From NCBI RefSeq assembly GCF_026151205.1, contig NC_087081.1, positions 17,401,058 through 17,465,057 on the forward strand: 64,000 nt of DNA. The letters are read 5' to 3'. Origin of the DNA: Bolinopsis microptera. Taxonomy: Eukaryota > Ctenophora > Tentaculata > Lobata > Bolinopsidae. Below, in pieces: positions 13,501 to 28,500 of this stretch. The notes beneath the pieces are model-generated. The model ran no database searches. It saw nothing but the letters and a program-made list of their open reading frames with translations, and was not told the origin of the DNA. A program made the translations under genes and the position numbers. The stretch's first letter is position 1; each line of letters starts with the position of its first letter.

Positions 13501-16500
13501 TCTTTGTCCCTCAGGTAGAAACAAGAAGTGTGCAATATTTAATAAACTGAAGGTCTTTGTCCCTCAGGTAGAAACAAGAAGTGTGCAATATTTAATAAAC
13601 TGAAGGTCTTTGTCCCTCAGGTAGAAACAAGAAGTGTGCAATATTTAATAAACTGAAGGTCTTTGTCCCTCAGGTAGAAACGTCAGAGCTAGCTCGGTTG
13701 GTACTAGGTCCTGAGGAGGAGGTTATAATATCCCTGTCTGTTACCCCGCTAGTTGAAGGGAACTTGAGTATAGCCAGCCTTGTTTACCATCTGGTATCTA
13801 CTAAAGCACTGGACAAGCAAGCTCCTGATGGCAGCAAAGAGAGGTGAGTAACGAGATAAGGGCACTCTCTTTCCTGTTGTATTAAACTTATTGATACTCT
13901 TCAAAGTAATGATCTCTGTGATTTAACATTAAAACTAGTTCAATTGACGGATTCTAACTTTATTTGTATGTATGTACTAGGTAATTTTATGTACATAGTT
14001 CATACCTAGTACATACTCAGTACATACCTAGGGCAAATTAAAAAAAGGAAAATTGACAAAAATTAACAAAAACTGTCCAAAGTGATGTATATTTTATAAG
14101 ATTATTGAAATTGACATATTACAGAAACTAATTATTATATGTTAATAAAAAATAGAGATAACTTGGTATAGTAGTGTATTCTTTTAACACGCAATGTTAA
14201 TTAGGTGTGTTTAATTAGGTGTGTTTAATTAGGTGTGTTTAATTGGTGACTTGTTAATTGGTGACCACTAAAACAGTCACTGACTGTGTGTTGTTTATAT
14301 AACGATACTTAATGAACTTGTGCCAATCAGTGTACTATAAAGATAGTACAATACTATAACATTCAGACCACAAGAAATGGAAAAAATCAGCAAAACAAAC
14401 AATCCCTGTAAGAGGGAAGGTGTCAGCAGTAGCTAATAATACGGGGGGGGGGGGGGGTCTACTAATATGACCCTACTAAAAATTATATTTTAAGTACAGG
14501 GTGGCACAGAAGTAGGCACTTCAGAAACGTTATCACAATGTTAACTTTGAACACACGCTAAAAATGAAGTGTGGAACAGAGAGTGGCAGCGTTACAATTA
14601 ATTGTTTGCAGTAGTGGACAGGAAACAGAGTAATAGTGTTACCATCTTATGTATAATATACACATTACGCATGATACCTTTACCTGTTTGTACCAGCTGT
14701 AATGAGATACCATTACCTGCTTGTACCAGCTGTAATGAGATACCATTACCTGCTTATACCAGCTGTAATGATATACCATTACATTCTTGTACCAGCTGTA
14801 ATGAGATACCATTACCTGCTTGTACCAGCTGTAATCAGATACTAGTACATGCTTGTACCAGCTGTAATGAGATACCATTACCTGCTTGTACCAGCTGTAA
14901 TGAGATACCATTACCTGTTTGTACCAGCTATAATGTGATACAATTACCTGTTTGTACCAGCTGTAATGTGATACCATCACCTGCTTGTACCAGCTGTAAT
15001 CAGATACTATTACATGCTTGTACCAGCTGTAATGAGATACCATTACCTGCTTGTACCAGCTGTAATGATATACCATTACCTGCTTGTACCAGTTGTAATG
15101 ATATACCATTACCTTCTTGTACCAGCTGTAATGAGATAATATAACCTGCTTGTACCAGTTGTAATGATATACCATAACCTGCTTGTACAATGTACCAGCT
15201 GTAATGAGATACCATTACCTGCTTGTACCAGCTGTAATGAGATACCATTACCTGCTTGTACCAGCTGTAATGAGATACCATTACCTGCCTGTACCAGCTG
15301 TAAAGATATACCATTACCTTCTTGTATCAGCTATAATGAGATACCATTACCTGCTTGTACCAGCTGTAATGAGATACCATTACCTGCTTGTACCAGCTGT
15401 AATGAGATACCATTACCTGCTTATACCAGCTGTAATGAGATACCATTATCTGCTTATACCAGCTGTAATGAGATACCATTACCTGCTTGTAACAGCTGTA
15501 ATCAGATACTATTACATGCTTGTACCAGCTGTAATGAGATACCATTACCTGCTTGTACCAGCTGTAATGATATACCATAACCTGCTTGTACCAGTTGTAA
15601 TGATATACCATTACCTGCTTGTACCAGCTGTAATGAGATAATATAACCTGCTTGTACCAGTTGTAATGATATACCATTACCTGCTTGTACAATGTACCAG
15701 CTGTAATGAGATACCATTACCTGCTTGTACCAGCTGTAATGAGATACCATTACCTGCTTGTACCAGCTGTAATAATATACCATTACCTGCTCTGCTTGTA
15801 CCAGCTGTAATGAGATACCATTACCTGCTTGTACCAGCTGTAATCAGATACTATTACCTGTTTGTATCAGCTGTAATGAGATACCATTACCTGCTTATAC
15901 CAGCTGTAATGATATACCATTACCTTCTTGTACCAGCTGTAATAATATACCATTACCTGCTCTGCTTGTACCAGCTGTAATGAGATACCATTACCTGCTT
16001 GTACCAGCTGTAATGAGATACAATTATCTGCTTGTACCAGCTGTAATGATATACCATTACCTGCTTGTACCAGCTGTAATGAGATACCATTACCTGCTTG
16101 TACCAGCTGTAATGAGATACCATTACCTGCTTGTACCAGCTGTAATGAGATACCATTACCTGCTTGTACCAGCTGTAATGAGATACCATTATCTGCTTGT
16201 ACCAGCTGTAATGATATACCATTACCTGCTTGTACCAGCTGTAATGAGATACCATTACCTGCTTGTACCAGCTGTAATGAGATACATTACCTGCTTGTAC
16301 CAGCTGTAATGAGATACCATTACCTGCTTGTACCAGCTGTAATGAGATACCATTACCTGCTCTGCTTGTACCAGCTGTAATGAGATACCATTACCTGCTT
16401 GTATCAGCTGTGATGACATACCATTACCTACTTGTACCAGCTGTAATGAGATACCATTACCTGCTCTGCTTGTACCAGCTGTAATGAGATACCATTACCT

Positions 16501-19500
16501 GCTTGTATCAGCTGTGATGACATACCATTACCTGCTTGTACCAGCTGTAATGAGATACCATTACCTGCTTGTACCAGCTGTAATAATATACCATTACCTG
16601 CTCTGCTTGTACCAGCTGTAATGAGATACCATTACCTGCTTGTAATATTAAATGTTATATCCAGTGCTTTTAGTTGTTCCTGTACTGGTATAATACTGGC
16701 ACGGGTTCCACTAGTACTGGTACAACAGTGAATAGTGAATAGTGATGGTACAATAGTGATACCAGTGTAGGGATGTAACAGGAATGCCGCGTATGTGTTT
16801 ATACTAGTGATTGCTATAAGACCCTGACCCTTATTAGATCCTGAGTCTACTCTACTATTCCTGACTATTCCTGACTACTGCAACTAATACCAGTGTAGGC
16901 AACTAATATATACTACTAACTAATGGTATCTTACTGGTTGTAGGAAGCACATTTCTACTTTCTCCACTCTTACTCTCAGTATATGACGTGCTGAGGATAT
17001 GTTCATTTTGGGTAATTCATTCTTAGATCTCATGAGTGCTGAAAGGTCGATTATTTCAGTTAGTTTTTCTCCATTCTATCGCCTTGTTTCACTTTGTCTG
17101 TCGAGAGCCGTGATGCTCCCTCTTTGACACTTATTCATTCTTAATTGTATATTCTTATTAAACATTTACTTCTTAATAGCCGATTTAATAATTAGTAATT
17201 AGTAATTAGTAATTAGTTAGTAAACAAAGATTTCCCAGAAAGCTGAATGATGGATCCAGGCATTGTATTTCCAGAAATAATAAAAGTGGAAGTAAAAAAG
17301 GAAGATACGGTCGTTGCTAAATCAGAAGGTTTTGTATGCCCTTCATGCCGAACTCTATTTTCTAACGAGGATAACTTCACAGAACATGTTCAGCAACATT
17401 ATCATGGTTCTCCACTAAGTCACATCAATAATGAACACTGTAGTTCTACTGTTCCCATCCAAAAGGTAACACACAATAGTTCTACTGTTCCCATCCAAAA
17501 GGTAACACACAAATGCCGTGATTGCGCCTACACTACAGGTCGTAAACATAACTTGAATGTTCATCGACGAGTTCATACTGGAAAGAAACCCTACAAGTGT
17601 TCCCATTGTTCCTTTTCTACTGCTAGAAAATCTACCTTAGCTTCTCACCAGCGGAACCATAATTATGGGGGGCAGAGAACCTACAGGTGCTCTCTATGTT
17701 CCTTCAAAACACGCCACAATTCTCAGCTAGAAGAGCATCAGCAGCTCCACGGGCTGGGTTACCAGGGTTACCAGGGTTACCAGGGTTACCAGGGTTTCCA
17801 GGGTTACGACCCTGCTGGTCTAGCAGTGTCTACTAGTGGTACAACTTACAGCGGGCTCATCACTTATAGGTGTTCTCTATGTTCCTTCAAAACACTCCAA
17901 AACTCACTGTTAATAGAGCATCAGCAGATCCACGAGGAAACACTTTCTCCTCCGAGTCTACTACTTATAGCTCCCAGTATTCCCAGTATTCCTAATACAC
18001 AGAGGACTGTGTTGAAGAAGACACCTCTTAAAGACAGCATTGAAAGTCCCATGTTCGTTAAACCACTACTCTTTGTCAAACCCCTCATCTCCAGTTCTGC
18101 AGTTCCTACTATTACTACATGTTCCTCCCGCATTTATCCGCCTGTTTTATCCGACATGACACTGTCAGAAGACTCCCCAAACTCATCACTTAGTGAGACA
18201 GTCTTCTCGCCCAGTGGATCAGTCTTCTCGCCCAGTGGATCACTCTTTTCGCCCAGTGGATCAGTCTTCCCGCCCAGTGGATCAGTCTTCTCTCCCAGTG
18301 GATCAGTCTTCTCGCCCAGTGGATCAGTCTTCTCGCCCAGTGGATCAGTCTTCTCTCCCAGTGGATGAGTCTCCTCGCCCAGTGGATCAGTCTTCTCGCC
18401 CAGTGGATCAGTCTTCTCTCCCAGTGGATCAGTCTTCTCTCCCAGTGGATCAGTCTCCTCGCCCAGTGGATCAGTCTTCTCGCCCAGTGGATCAGTCTCC
18501 TCGCCCAGTGGATCAGTCTCCTCGCCCAGTGGATCAGTCTTCTCGCCCAGTGGATCAGTCTTCTCTCCCAGTGGATCAGTCTTCTCTCCCAGTGGATCAG
18601 TCTCCTCGCCCAGTGGATCAGTCTTCTCGCCCAGTGGATCAGTCTTCTCGCCCAGTGGATCAGTCTTCTCTCCCAGTGGATCAGTCTTCTCGCCCAGTGG
18701 ATCAGTCTTCCTACCTACTACCTATAATCCCCTTAATCACAGTGAAACCTACTTACTGGCTCACTATTTTTAGTGAAACCTACTTACTGGCTCACTATTT
18801 TTAGTGAAACCTACTAACTGGCTTATTATTTGTAGTGAAACCTACTTACTGGCTCACTATTTTTAGTGAAACCTTACTGGCTCATTATTTTTAATGAAAA
18901 CCTACTTACTGGCTCACTTATCATTATTTGAACCGAGTTTGTAGACATGATAAATTATTAATGGTATAAGAAAAATAATTTATATTGTGGGTTTTTTGTA
19001 AATTTATGTTTTCTGATCTTTCCAGTTACCTGTAATAGTAATACTAATAGTGTACATTGATTTTCATCCTTGTTTATTAAAAGTGGTGTTTTATCTTGCC
19101 TCGCTTCCAAAGTGACGTTTTATATTGGATAGCAGTTCACTGAGTTCTATACAATCTCCTTGTAGAATGTGATGGGAGTCTTGTTGTGCGCTAGTTGATC
19201 ACGTGACTCTTGTTGGAGTCACGCACTCTCACGCACTCTCATGCACTCTCACCCACTCTCGCGCACTCTCACGCACTCTCACGCACTCCCACGCTCTCTC
19301 ACGCACTCTCACACACCTTCTCACGCACTCTTACGCACTCTCACGCACTATCACGCACTATCACGCACTCTCACGCACCTTCTCACGCACTCTCACGCAC
19401 TATCACGCACTCTCACGCACTCTCACGCACTCTCACGCACTCTTACGCACTCTCACGCACTCTCATGCACTCTCACGCACTCTTACGCACTCTTACGCAC

Positions 19501-22500
19501 TCTCACGCACCTTTTCACGCACTTTCACGCACTCTCACGCACTCTTACGCACTATCACGCACTCTCACGCACTATCACGCACTCTCACGCACGTTCTAAC
19601 CCCATGCCCTGCCTTTATTCCTCAACTTTTGGTCAAATGCGCATGGCATCGCTGGCTTACTTACTTGGGTTACTTGGGTTGGGTTCCGAGCTAGAGTGCT
19701 ACCAGGCCAAGAATGTCTTGCATCTCCACCGCCAAGTAGTAGCGCGTCAGAGACACGTGCCACCGGCCCACTCCAGCATTGAGTTCCTGTTCTGTCCAGT
19801 GTACCCAGGTGTTGGTGGAGTGTCAGGGAATTCATTGAGGAAAGCATCAAACTTAACATCAAGAGCAGGTTGATGTTAAGTTTCATCACAACAGTTTTAC
19901 TGTTTTAAGGCTTTAAAAACAGCTATAACTGAGTTGTGATGAAACATCGTCATCTTGTTCGCTAATTCTCAAGTACAGCTTTATTTCAGCTATGTAGAGT
20001 TTGGTATCATGAGGAATACTTCTTTTTAGATTTTTTGATATTGACCGAAATTTTGACCAAAAAATGATGAAAATGATTTTAAGTTGTTAAACGTAGTCAG
20101 CGGGCAGACTTAACAACTTAACAAGAAATGCAGCCGCTTTTCTTTTGTGGATGGCCGCTCAATTTCCCGTTCCGTAATGGCATATTTTATCATATTCCAT
20201 TTAACCTGGGCACTTCAGGCTTTACTGTTTATAAGCATGCAGATATGGCGGAGCTGCAGGCCGAGCGCCGCCCAGTTAATTCCATATTGATTCTTGAAAT
20301 CGTGTATATTTCTATGCAACCCTATGTTTATTGTTTATACAACCTGGCACGGACCTGTGCATAATAGGAATACTAACTCGAAATACAGTCCAAATAATTT
20401 ATATATCTGCCGACCGTCACTTAATTTTAATTAATTATATCTTCCAATTTCATAAATAAAATAAGTGCCGTGTGGGATACGTACATGGTGAAATTAACGA
20501 TTTATTTGATCAGTTAAGCGCACCAACAATAATTTAATTCAGAATATCGAGCAAAATAACTTTGCGGAGTGAAAAATCTGTGTGCGCGGGCACGTATGTA
20601 CGTATGTACGGCGACGACGGAAAAAAGCTACCATAATCATATTGATATACAACAACAACAAAAAAACCTCCGGCACATAAGTCATGGATCGGGAAAAAAT
20701 AATTCCGTTAGTCGAGAGGGAGGATCTGGTATCGTCTATCTTTGCACAGAAATATCTGCTTTCAAAATGCGACTGAGGTGATACCGGAAAACTTTACCCA
20801 ATTTGAAATTTTCCTGGACAGGGTGCCTTGTACTTGATCAGAACAACAATTATTCTTTATTGTTTTACTGGAAGCTTAACATCCGTAGAAAACTTTGATA
20901 AAAGGAAAAATTTTAAATGTCCTACCGGTAGGAGATTTTCAGATTTCAGCTTTATTTAGGTTACTTTCTGTGACCTAAATTTCACTGTTTTAAGTCAAAT
21001 ATTCTGCAATGATGAAATGACTTCACTGTGGACTGCAAAAGATTGAGTTACTGAAAGTTAGATTGCCAAATAAAGCCTCGATAAACGGAAAATCATCACA
21101 ATAAATAGAATGAAACATTTTGTAATATTTTTTAATAGAAACTTTTCCGCCCTTTCCTTGACCGAAATTTTACAGTTTTGACCGAAATTTTTACCAGTAA
21201 CCAACCAGTGAGGTCAGTGTGAGTGACACAAGTTACCATTGTAGAACTGAAAGCTTCATATGCAAAAAGGAAATTATGAAAATGTCCTACTGGTAGGACA
21301 TTTTCAGATTTCATCTTTCCGCGACCCCAATTTCACTGTTTTGACTGAATTTTTCTTCAATGACCAATTAATGAGTCCAGTTTGATAAACGGAAAATCAT
21401 CAGAAGACATGAGATCTGAGCCAAGGCAGGCTCACAATTCTTAAAGTCAACGTAATCTGAAAATCTGATCTACAAAGATTTGGGCGATGTTTTTGGGTGC
21501 ACTAAGCACTTGTAACACTAATATGACCTGGGTGAATTTTTCCGGTTGATTGGGCACCCAATTAACCTGATGGGGTGCCGGGTGGCCTGTTAACTCTGAG
21601 GTATTGCCCAGTTATATGTGGTATCCTGACAAGGTGGGTCTCACAGAGAACAGGACAGTGCAATATATAATAATAAATAACTTTATTAATTTATAATAAC
21701 TTTATTAATATTTTCAGTGTGATGGAGAACATGATTCCAGGGAAGATAAACCTGTGTCCGAGAGGACCCCGGTTAAACCAAACTAAGGATCAGCGTGTTG
21801 GTCAGGTGTACGGTATTGACAACAGGTTAGTTAGCCACTCGACTCTTTACCTTGCTGTGCATATCAGTAATATATATATATAATATATATAGTACAGGAT
21901 TCAAGAATAGAACTCATTTTCTGTAAAATAAATAACACGAACGTTCGATTATTTTTAGGCGCCAAAATAGGACCTAGAATGAACATAATATCTAATGCAC
22001 CCAGCTCAGGGTGGTCCAGAAGCAACTACACACACGCAATCTTTTAATAACTCATGTTTTAAACTAATTAAAACTCTATAAATCTATTACATTTATTAAG
22101 GACGTTACAGAAGGAATTAAATTAATGTAGTCCGAGGAGTCCTCACTCTCCTTGCGTCCTAAGATGGCGTTTCTCTTGTGCATGTCAAGGGTCGCGTGTG
22201 GGCAGGAGGGGCGGGAGGGGGGGGACCTCTGGACCACCATGTAGTTGAATCCTCCAATACCAATTGTTGCAGACTCAATATGCTAGTGACGTCTCCACTC
22301 CCAAGACTTGAGCTGGAAACTTCCTCCCTCCCAACTCACGTGAGTCTGATTTTAGCATATACTCAATACACATTGCTTACATTACTAATACATCACGTAT
22401 AGTGACCATACTTATTCAATCTTCATATCACTGTATTTTAGCATATACTCAATACACATTGCTTACATTACTAATACATCACGTATAGTGACCATACTTA

Positions 22501-25500
22501 TTCAATCTTCATATCACTGTATTTTAGCATATACTCAATACACATTGCTTACATTACTAATACATCACGTATAGTGACCATACTTATTCAATCATTCACT
22601 GTATTTTAGCATATACTCAATACACACTGCTTACATTACTAATATATCACGTTAGGTAACCATACTTATTCAATCTTCATATCACTGTATTTTAGCATAT
22701 ACTCAATAAACATTGCTTACATTACTAATACATCACGTATAGTGACCATACTTATTCAATCTTCATATCACTGTATTTTAGCATAATATACTCAATAGAC
22801 ACTGCTTACATTACTAATATATCACGTTAGGTAACCATACTTATTCAATCTTCATATCACTGTATTTTAGCATATACTCAATACACATTGCTTACATTAC
22901 TGTAATACATCACGTATAGTGACCATACTTATTCTTCATATCACTGTATTTTAGCATATACTCAATAAACATTGCTTACATTACTAATACATCACGTATA
23001 GTGACCATACTTATTCAATCTTCATATCACTGTATTTTAGCATAATATACTCAATACACACTGCTTACATTACTAATATATCACGTTAGGTAACCATACT
23101 TATTCAATCTTCATATCACTGTATTTTAGCATATACTCAATACACATTGCTTACATTACTAATACATCACGTATAGTGACCATACTTATTCAATCTTCAT
23201 ATCACTGTATTTTAGCATAATATACTCAATACACATTGCTTACATTACTAATACATCACGTATAGTGACCATACTTATTCAATCTTCATATCACTGTATT
23301 TTAGCATAATATACTCAATACACACTGCTTACATTACTAATATATCACGTTAGGTAACCATACTTATTCAATCTTCATATCACTGTATTTTAGCATATAC
23401 TCAATAAACATTGCTTACATTACTAATACATCACGTATAGTGACCATACTTATTCAATCTTCATATCACTGTATTTTAGCATATACTCAATACACATTGC
23501 TTACATTACTAATACATCACGTATAGTGACCATACTTATTCAATCTTCATATCACTGTATTTTAGCATATACTCAATACACATTGCTTACATTACTAATA
23601 CATCACGTATAGTGACCATACTTATTCAATCTTCATATCACTGTATTTTAGCATATACTCAATAAACATTGCTTACATTACTAATACATCACGTAGAACA
23701 TTTGAATATAATTTGAAACATTACAGAAATGTTGTACAAATCGCTCAAACACACACACTCGGTTTTAATTCGGTAAAATTCCATTCGAAAATTAAATGAT
23801 TCTCAAAATGTAGGTGTCTAATGAAAATATGATACTGTGTGACAAAGTTAAGTATGTCGTAGTGAAATAGAGTTAACTGTCGATAAATTCATGTGAGGTA
23901 CTATCGAAGTTCAAAATGTTGTGATGGGTGACATGATAATGACTGATAAGAAAAAGTTTTCATGTCAACTGTGCCAAATCCATAACAGTGTGATGACTGT
24001 CAAAGTGTCTACCACTAGGTACTTGGACGAACAAGTGTACCCGAGGTGTTCTGAGAGAATAAGGGGACAGGCTCGGGAACACGAGCGCGCGCTAGCCGCT
24101 AGGGCAAAAAAGTGAAATGCACAGTAAGCAAGTTAAAAAACGGAAAATTAAAATGCCGTTTGGGCCAAATGCAGTGAGCCAGTAAGGTACGGTTGTAGGA
24201 GCAAGTGGCTCTGAATACTAAAACTGATGAGGCTGATGCTGAAAATGAAGACTGAAAGAGGGGGAAGCAAAGGGGAAGGACAGGATGCAGGGGGACAAGA
24301 AAAAAAGAAACAAGAGTGGAGACAAACCACCTGCTGAGGTCTGGCTAAAATCAGAATGCAGTGAGCGGCCCGTGTAACATAATCGTCCGTGGCAGTCTAC
24401 CCCGTACGCAGACTACATTACTAATACATCACGTATAGTGACCATACTTATTCAATCTTCATATCACTGTATTTTAGCATATACTCAATAAACATTGCTT
24501 ACATTACTAATACATCACGTATAGTGACCATACTTATTCAATCTTCATATCACTGTATTTTAGCATATACTCAATACACATTGCTTACATTACTAATACA
24601 TCACGTATAGTGACCATACTTATTCAATCTTCATATCACTGTATTTTAGCATATACTCAATACACATTGCTTACATTACTAATACATCACGTATAGTGAC
24701 CATACTTATTCAATCTTCATATCACTGTATTTTAGCATATACTCAATACACATTGCTTACATTACTAATACATCACGTATAGTGACCATACTTATTCAAT
24801 CATTCACTGTATTTTAGCATATACTCAATACACACTGCTTACATTACTAATACATCACGTATAGTGACCATACTTATTCAATCTTCATATCACTGTATTT
24901 TAGCATAATATACTCAATACACACTGCTTACATTACTAATATATCACGTTAGGTAACCATACTTATTCAATCTTCATATCACTGTATTTTAGCATATACT
25001 CAATACACATTGCTTACATTACTAATACATCACGTATAGTGACCATACTTATTCAATCTTCATATCACTGTATTTTAGCATATACTCAATAAACATTGCT
25101 TACATTACTAATACATCACGTATAGTGACCATACTTATTCAATCTTCATATCACTGTATTTTAGCATAATATACTCAATACACACTGCTTACATTACTAA
25201 TATATCACGTTAGGTAACCATACTTATTCAATCTTCATATCACTGTATTTTAGCATATACTCAATAAACATTGCTTACATTACTAATACATCACGTATAG
25301 TGACCATACTTATTCAATCTTCATATCACTGTATTTTAGCATAATATACTCAATAGACACTGCTTACATTACTAATATATCACGTTAGGTAACCATACTT
25401 ATTCTTCATATCACTGTATTTTAGCATATACTCAATACACATTGCTTACATTACTAATACATCACGTATAGTGACCATACTTATTCAATCTTCATATCAC

Positions 25501-28500
25501 TGTATTTTAGCATAATATACTCAATACACACTGCTTACATTACTAATATATCACGTTAGGTAACCATACTTATTCAATCTTCATATCACTGTATTTTAGC
25601 ATATACTCAATACACATTGCTTACATTACTAATACATCACGTATAGTGACCATACTTATTCAATCTGCATATCATATCACTGTATTTTAGCATATACTCA
25701 ATAAACATTGCTTACATTACTAATACATCACGTATAGTGACCATACTTATTCAATCTTCATATCACTGTATTTTAGCATATACTCAATAAACATTGCTTA
25801 CATTACTAATACATCACGTATAGTGACCATACTTATTCAATCTTCATATCACTGTATTTTAGCATATACTCAATACACATTGCTTACATTACTAATACAT
25901 CACGTATAGTGACCATACTTATTCAATCTTCATATCACTGTATTTTAGCATATACTCAATACACATTGCTTACATTACTAATACATCACGTATAGTGACC
26001 ATACTTATTCAATCTTCATATCACTGTATTTTAGCATATACTCAATAAACATTGCTTACATTACTAATACATCACGTAGAACATTTGAATATAATTTGAA
26101 ACATTACAGAAATGTTGTACAAATCGCTCAAACACACACACTCGGTTTTAATTCGGTAAAATTCCATTCGAAAATTAAATGATTCTCAAAATGTAGGTGT
26201 CTAATGAAAATATGATACTGTGTGACAAAGTTAAGTATGTCGTAGTGAAATAGAGTTAACTGTCGATAAATTCATGTGAGGTACTATCGAAGTTCAAAAT
26301 GTTGTGATGGGTGACATGATAATGACTGATAAGAAAAAGTTTTCATGTCAACTGTGCCAAATCCATAACAGTGTGATGACTGTCAAAGTGTCTACCACTA
26401 GGTACTTGGACGAACAAGTGTACCCGAGGTGTTCTGAGAGAATAAGGGGACAGGCTCGGGAACACGAGCGCGCGCTAGCCGCTAGGGCAAAAAAGTGAAA
26501 TGCACAGTAAGCAAGTTAAAAAACGGAAAATTAAAATGCCGTTTGGGCCAAATGCAGTGAGCCAGTAAGGTACGGTTGTAGGAGCAAGTGGCTCTGAATA
26601 CTAAAACTGATGAGGCTGATGCTGAAAATGAAGACTGAAAGAGGGGGAAGCAAAGGGGAAGGACAGGATGCAGGGGGACAAGAAAAAAAGAAACAAGAGT
26701 GGAGACAAACCACCTGCTGAGGTCTGGCTAAAATCAGAATGCAGTGAGCGGCCCATGTAACATAATCGTCCGTGGCAGTCTACCCCGTACGCAGACTACA
26801 TTACTAATACATCACGTATAGTGACCATACTTATTCAATCTTCATATCACTGTATTTTAGCATATACTCAATAAACATTGCTTACATTACTAATACATCA
26901 CGTATAGTGACCATACTTATTCAATCTTCATATCACTGTATTTTAGCATATACTCAATACACATTGCTTACATTACTAATACATCACGTATAGTGACCAT
27001 ACTTATTCAATCTTCATATCACTGTATTTTGTTGATTTTGAAATTTCATTATTCAAACTCGATTTCACGAAACCTGACTTGAATTTGTTAAATAAGAAGG
27101 AAATGTAACTACAACTGAATTCAGCTGTTTTGCGGGGAGGTGAAGTGTGCAGTGATAGAGGCCACCAACACCGGGGCTACTCCTCTCACTAAACTCTGTC
27201 TTGCTACTTCTCGTCCCTGCTCTCTCGGAGAGGTTTGCAATCTGTTGACTTTTAATCGTTATCTGTCTGTTTGTCTCGTTATCTGTCTGTTTGTCTCGTT
27301 ATCTGTCTGTTTGTCTCGTTATCTTTCTGTTTGTCTCGTTATCTGTCTGTTTGTCTCGTTATCTCTCTGTTTGTCTCGTTATCTGTCTGTTTGTCTCGTT
27401 ATCTGTCTGTTTGTCTCGTTATCTGTCTGTTTGTCTCGTTATCTGTCTGTTTGTCTCGTTATCTGTCTGTTTGTCTCGTTATCTGTCTGTTTGTCTCGTT
27501 ATCTGTCTGTTTGTCTCGTTATCTGTCTGTTTGTCTCGTTATCTGTCTGTTTGTCTCGTTATCTGTCTGTTTGCCTCGTTATCTGTCTGTTTGTCTCGTT
27601 ATCTGTCTGTTTGTCTCGTTATCTGTCTGTTTGTCTCGTTATCTGTCTGTTTGTCTCGTTATCTGTCTGTTTGTCTCGTTATCTGTCTGTTTGTCTCGTT
27701 ATCTGTCTGTTTGTCTCGTTATCTGTCTGTTTGTCTCGTTATCTGTCTGTTTGTCTCCTTATCTGTCTGTTTGTCTCGTTATCTGTCTGTTTGTCTCGTT
27801 ATCTGTCTGTTTGTCTCGTTATCTCTCTGTTTGTCTCGTTATCTGTCTGTTTGTCTCGTTATCTGTCTGTTTGTCTCGTTATCTGTCTGTTTGTCTCGTT
27901 ATCTGTCTGTTTGTCTCGTTATCTGTCTGTTTGTCTCGTTATCTGTTTGTTTGTCTCGTTATCTGTCTGTTTGTCTCGTTATCTGTCTGTTTGCCTCGTT
28001 ATCTGTCTGTTTGTCTCGTTATCTGTCTGTTTGTCTCGTTATCTGTCTGTTTGTCTCGTTATCTGTCTGTTTGTCTCGTTATCTGTCTGTTTGTCTCGTT
28101 ATCTGTCTGTTTGTCTCGTTATCTGTCTGTTTGTCTCGTTATCTGTCTGTTTGTCTCGTTATCTGTCTGTTTGTCTCGTTATCTGTCTGTTTGTCTCGTT
28201 ATCTGTCTGTTTGTCTCATTATCTGTCTGTTTGTCTCGTTATCTGTCTGTTTGTCTCGTTATCTGTCTGTTTGTCTCGTTATCTGTCTGTTTGTCTCGTT
28301 ATCTGTCTGTTTGTATCGTTATCTGTCTGTTTGTCGCGTTATCTGACTAAATTTGCTCTTGAACCTTCGATTAAAGTTTTATCGGGTCTTCTTTGGACCC
28401 TAACAAATACTGACTAAGGTGCGACTGTCGCCGTTTCAACCTGTGGTTCACCCACGAGGCGGGCAGTTTTGTCACGTGATAGATCCCTCGCATCATGCTC

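Larger units (their letters stand above)
22355..27028. repeat. 86-bp satellite, about 37 copies, interrupted twice by a 718-bp element
   Basis: Unit runs from TTTTAGCATATACTCAATAC to TCTTCATATCACTGTA. Two subtypes alternate (CACGTATAGTGACC and CACGTTAGGTAACC, the latter often with ATAATATACTC). Array blocks are 22355-23695, 24414-26078 and 26797-27028. It starts 16 bp after the donor of the exon ending at 22339. Confidence 0.96.

Noticed and set aside
14602-16309. Repetitive ORFs (PACTSCNEIPL, YKQVMVSHYSW) on both strands
   Set aside because: Translations of the 33-bp minisatellite, no flanking gene structure.
19203-19873. His-Ala-Leu-Ser-Arg-Thr-Leu repeat ORFs
   Set aside because: Translations of the (CGCACTCTCA)n array.
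27140-28417. Overlapping 350-425 codon Leu/Ser/Val/Cys ORFs
   Set aside because: A 20-bp unit rotating through three frames; only the first 31 codons (to 27232) are TRAPPC8 coding.
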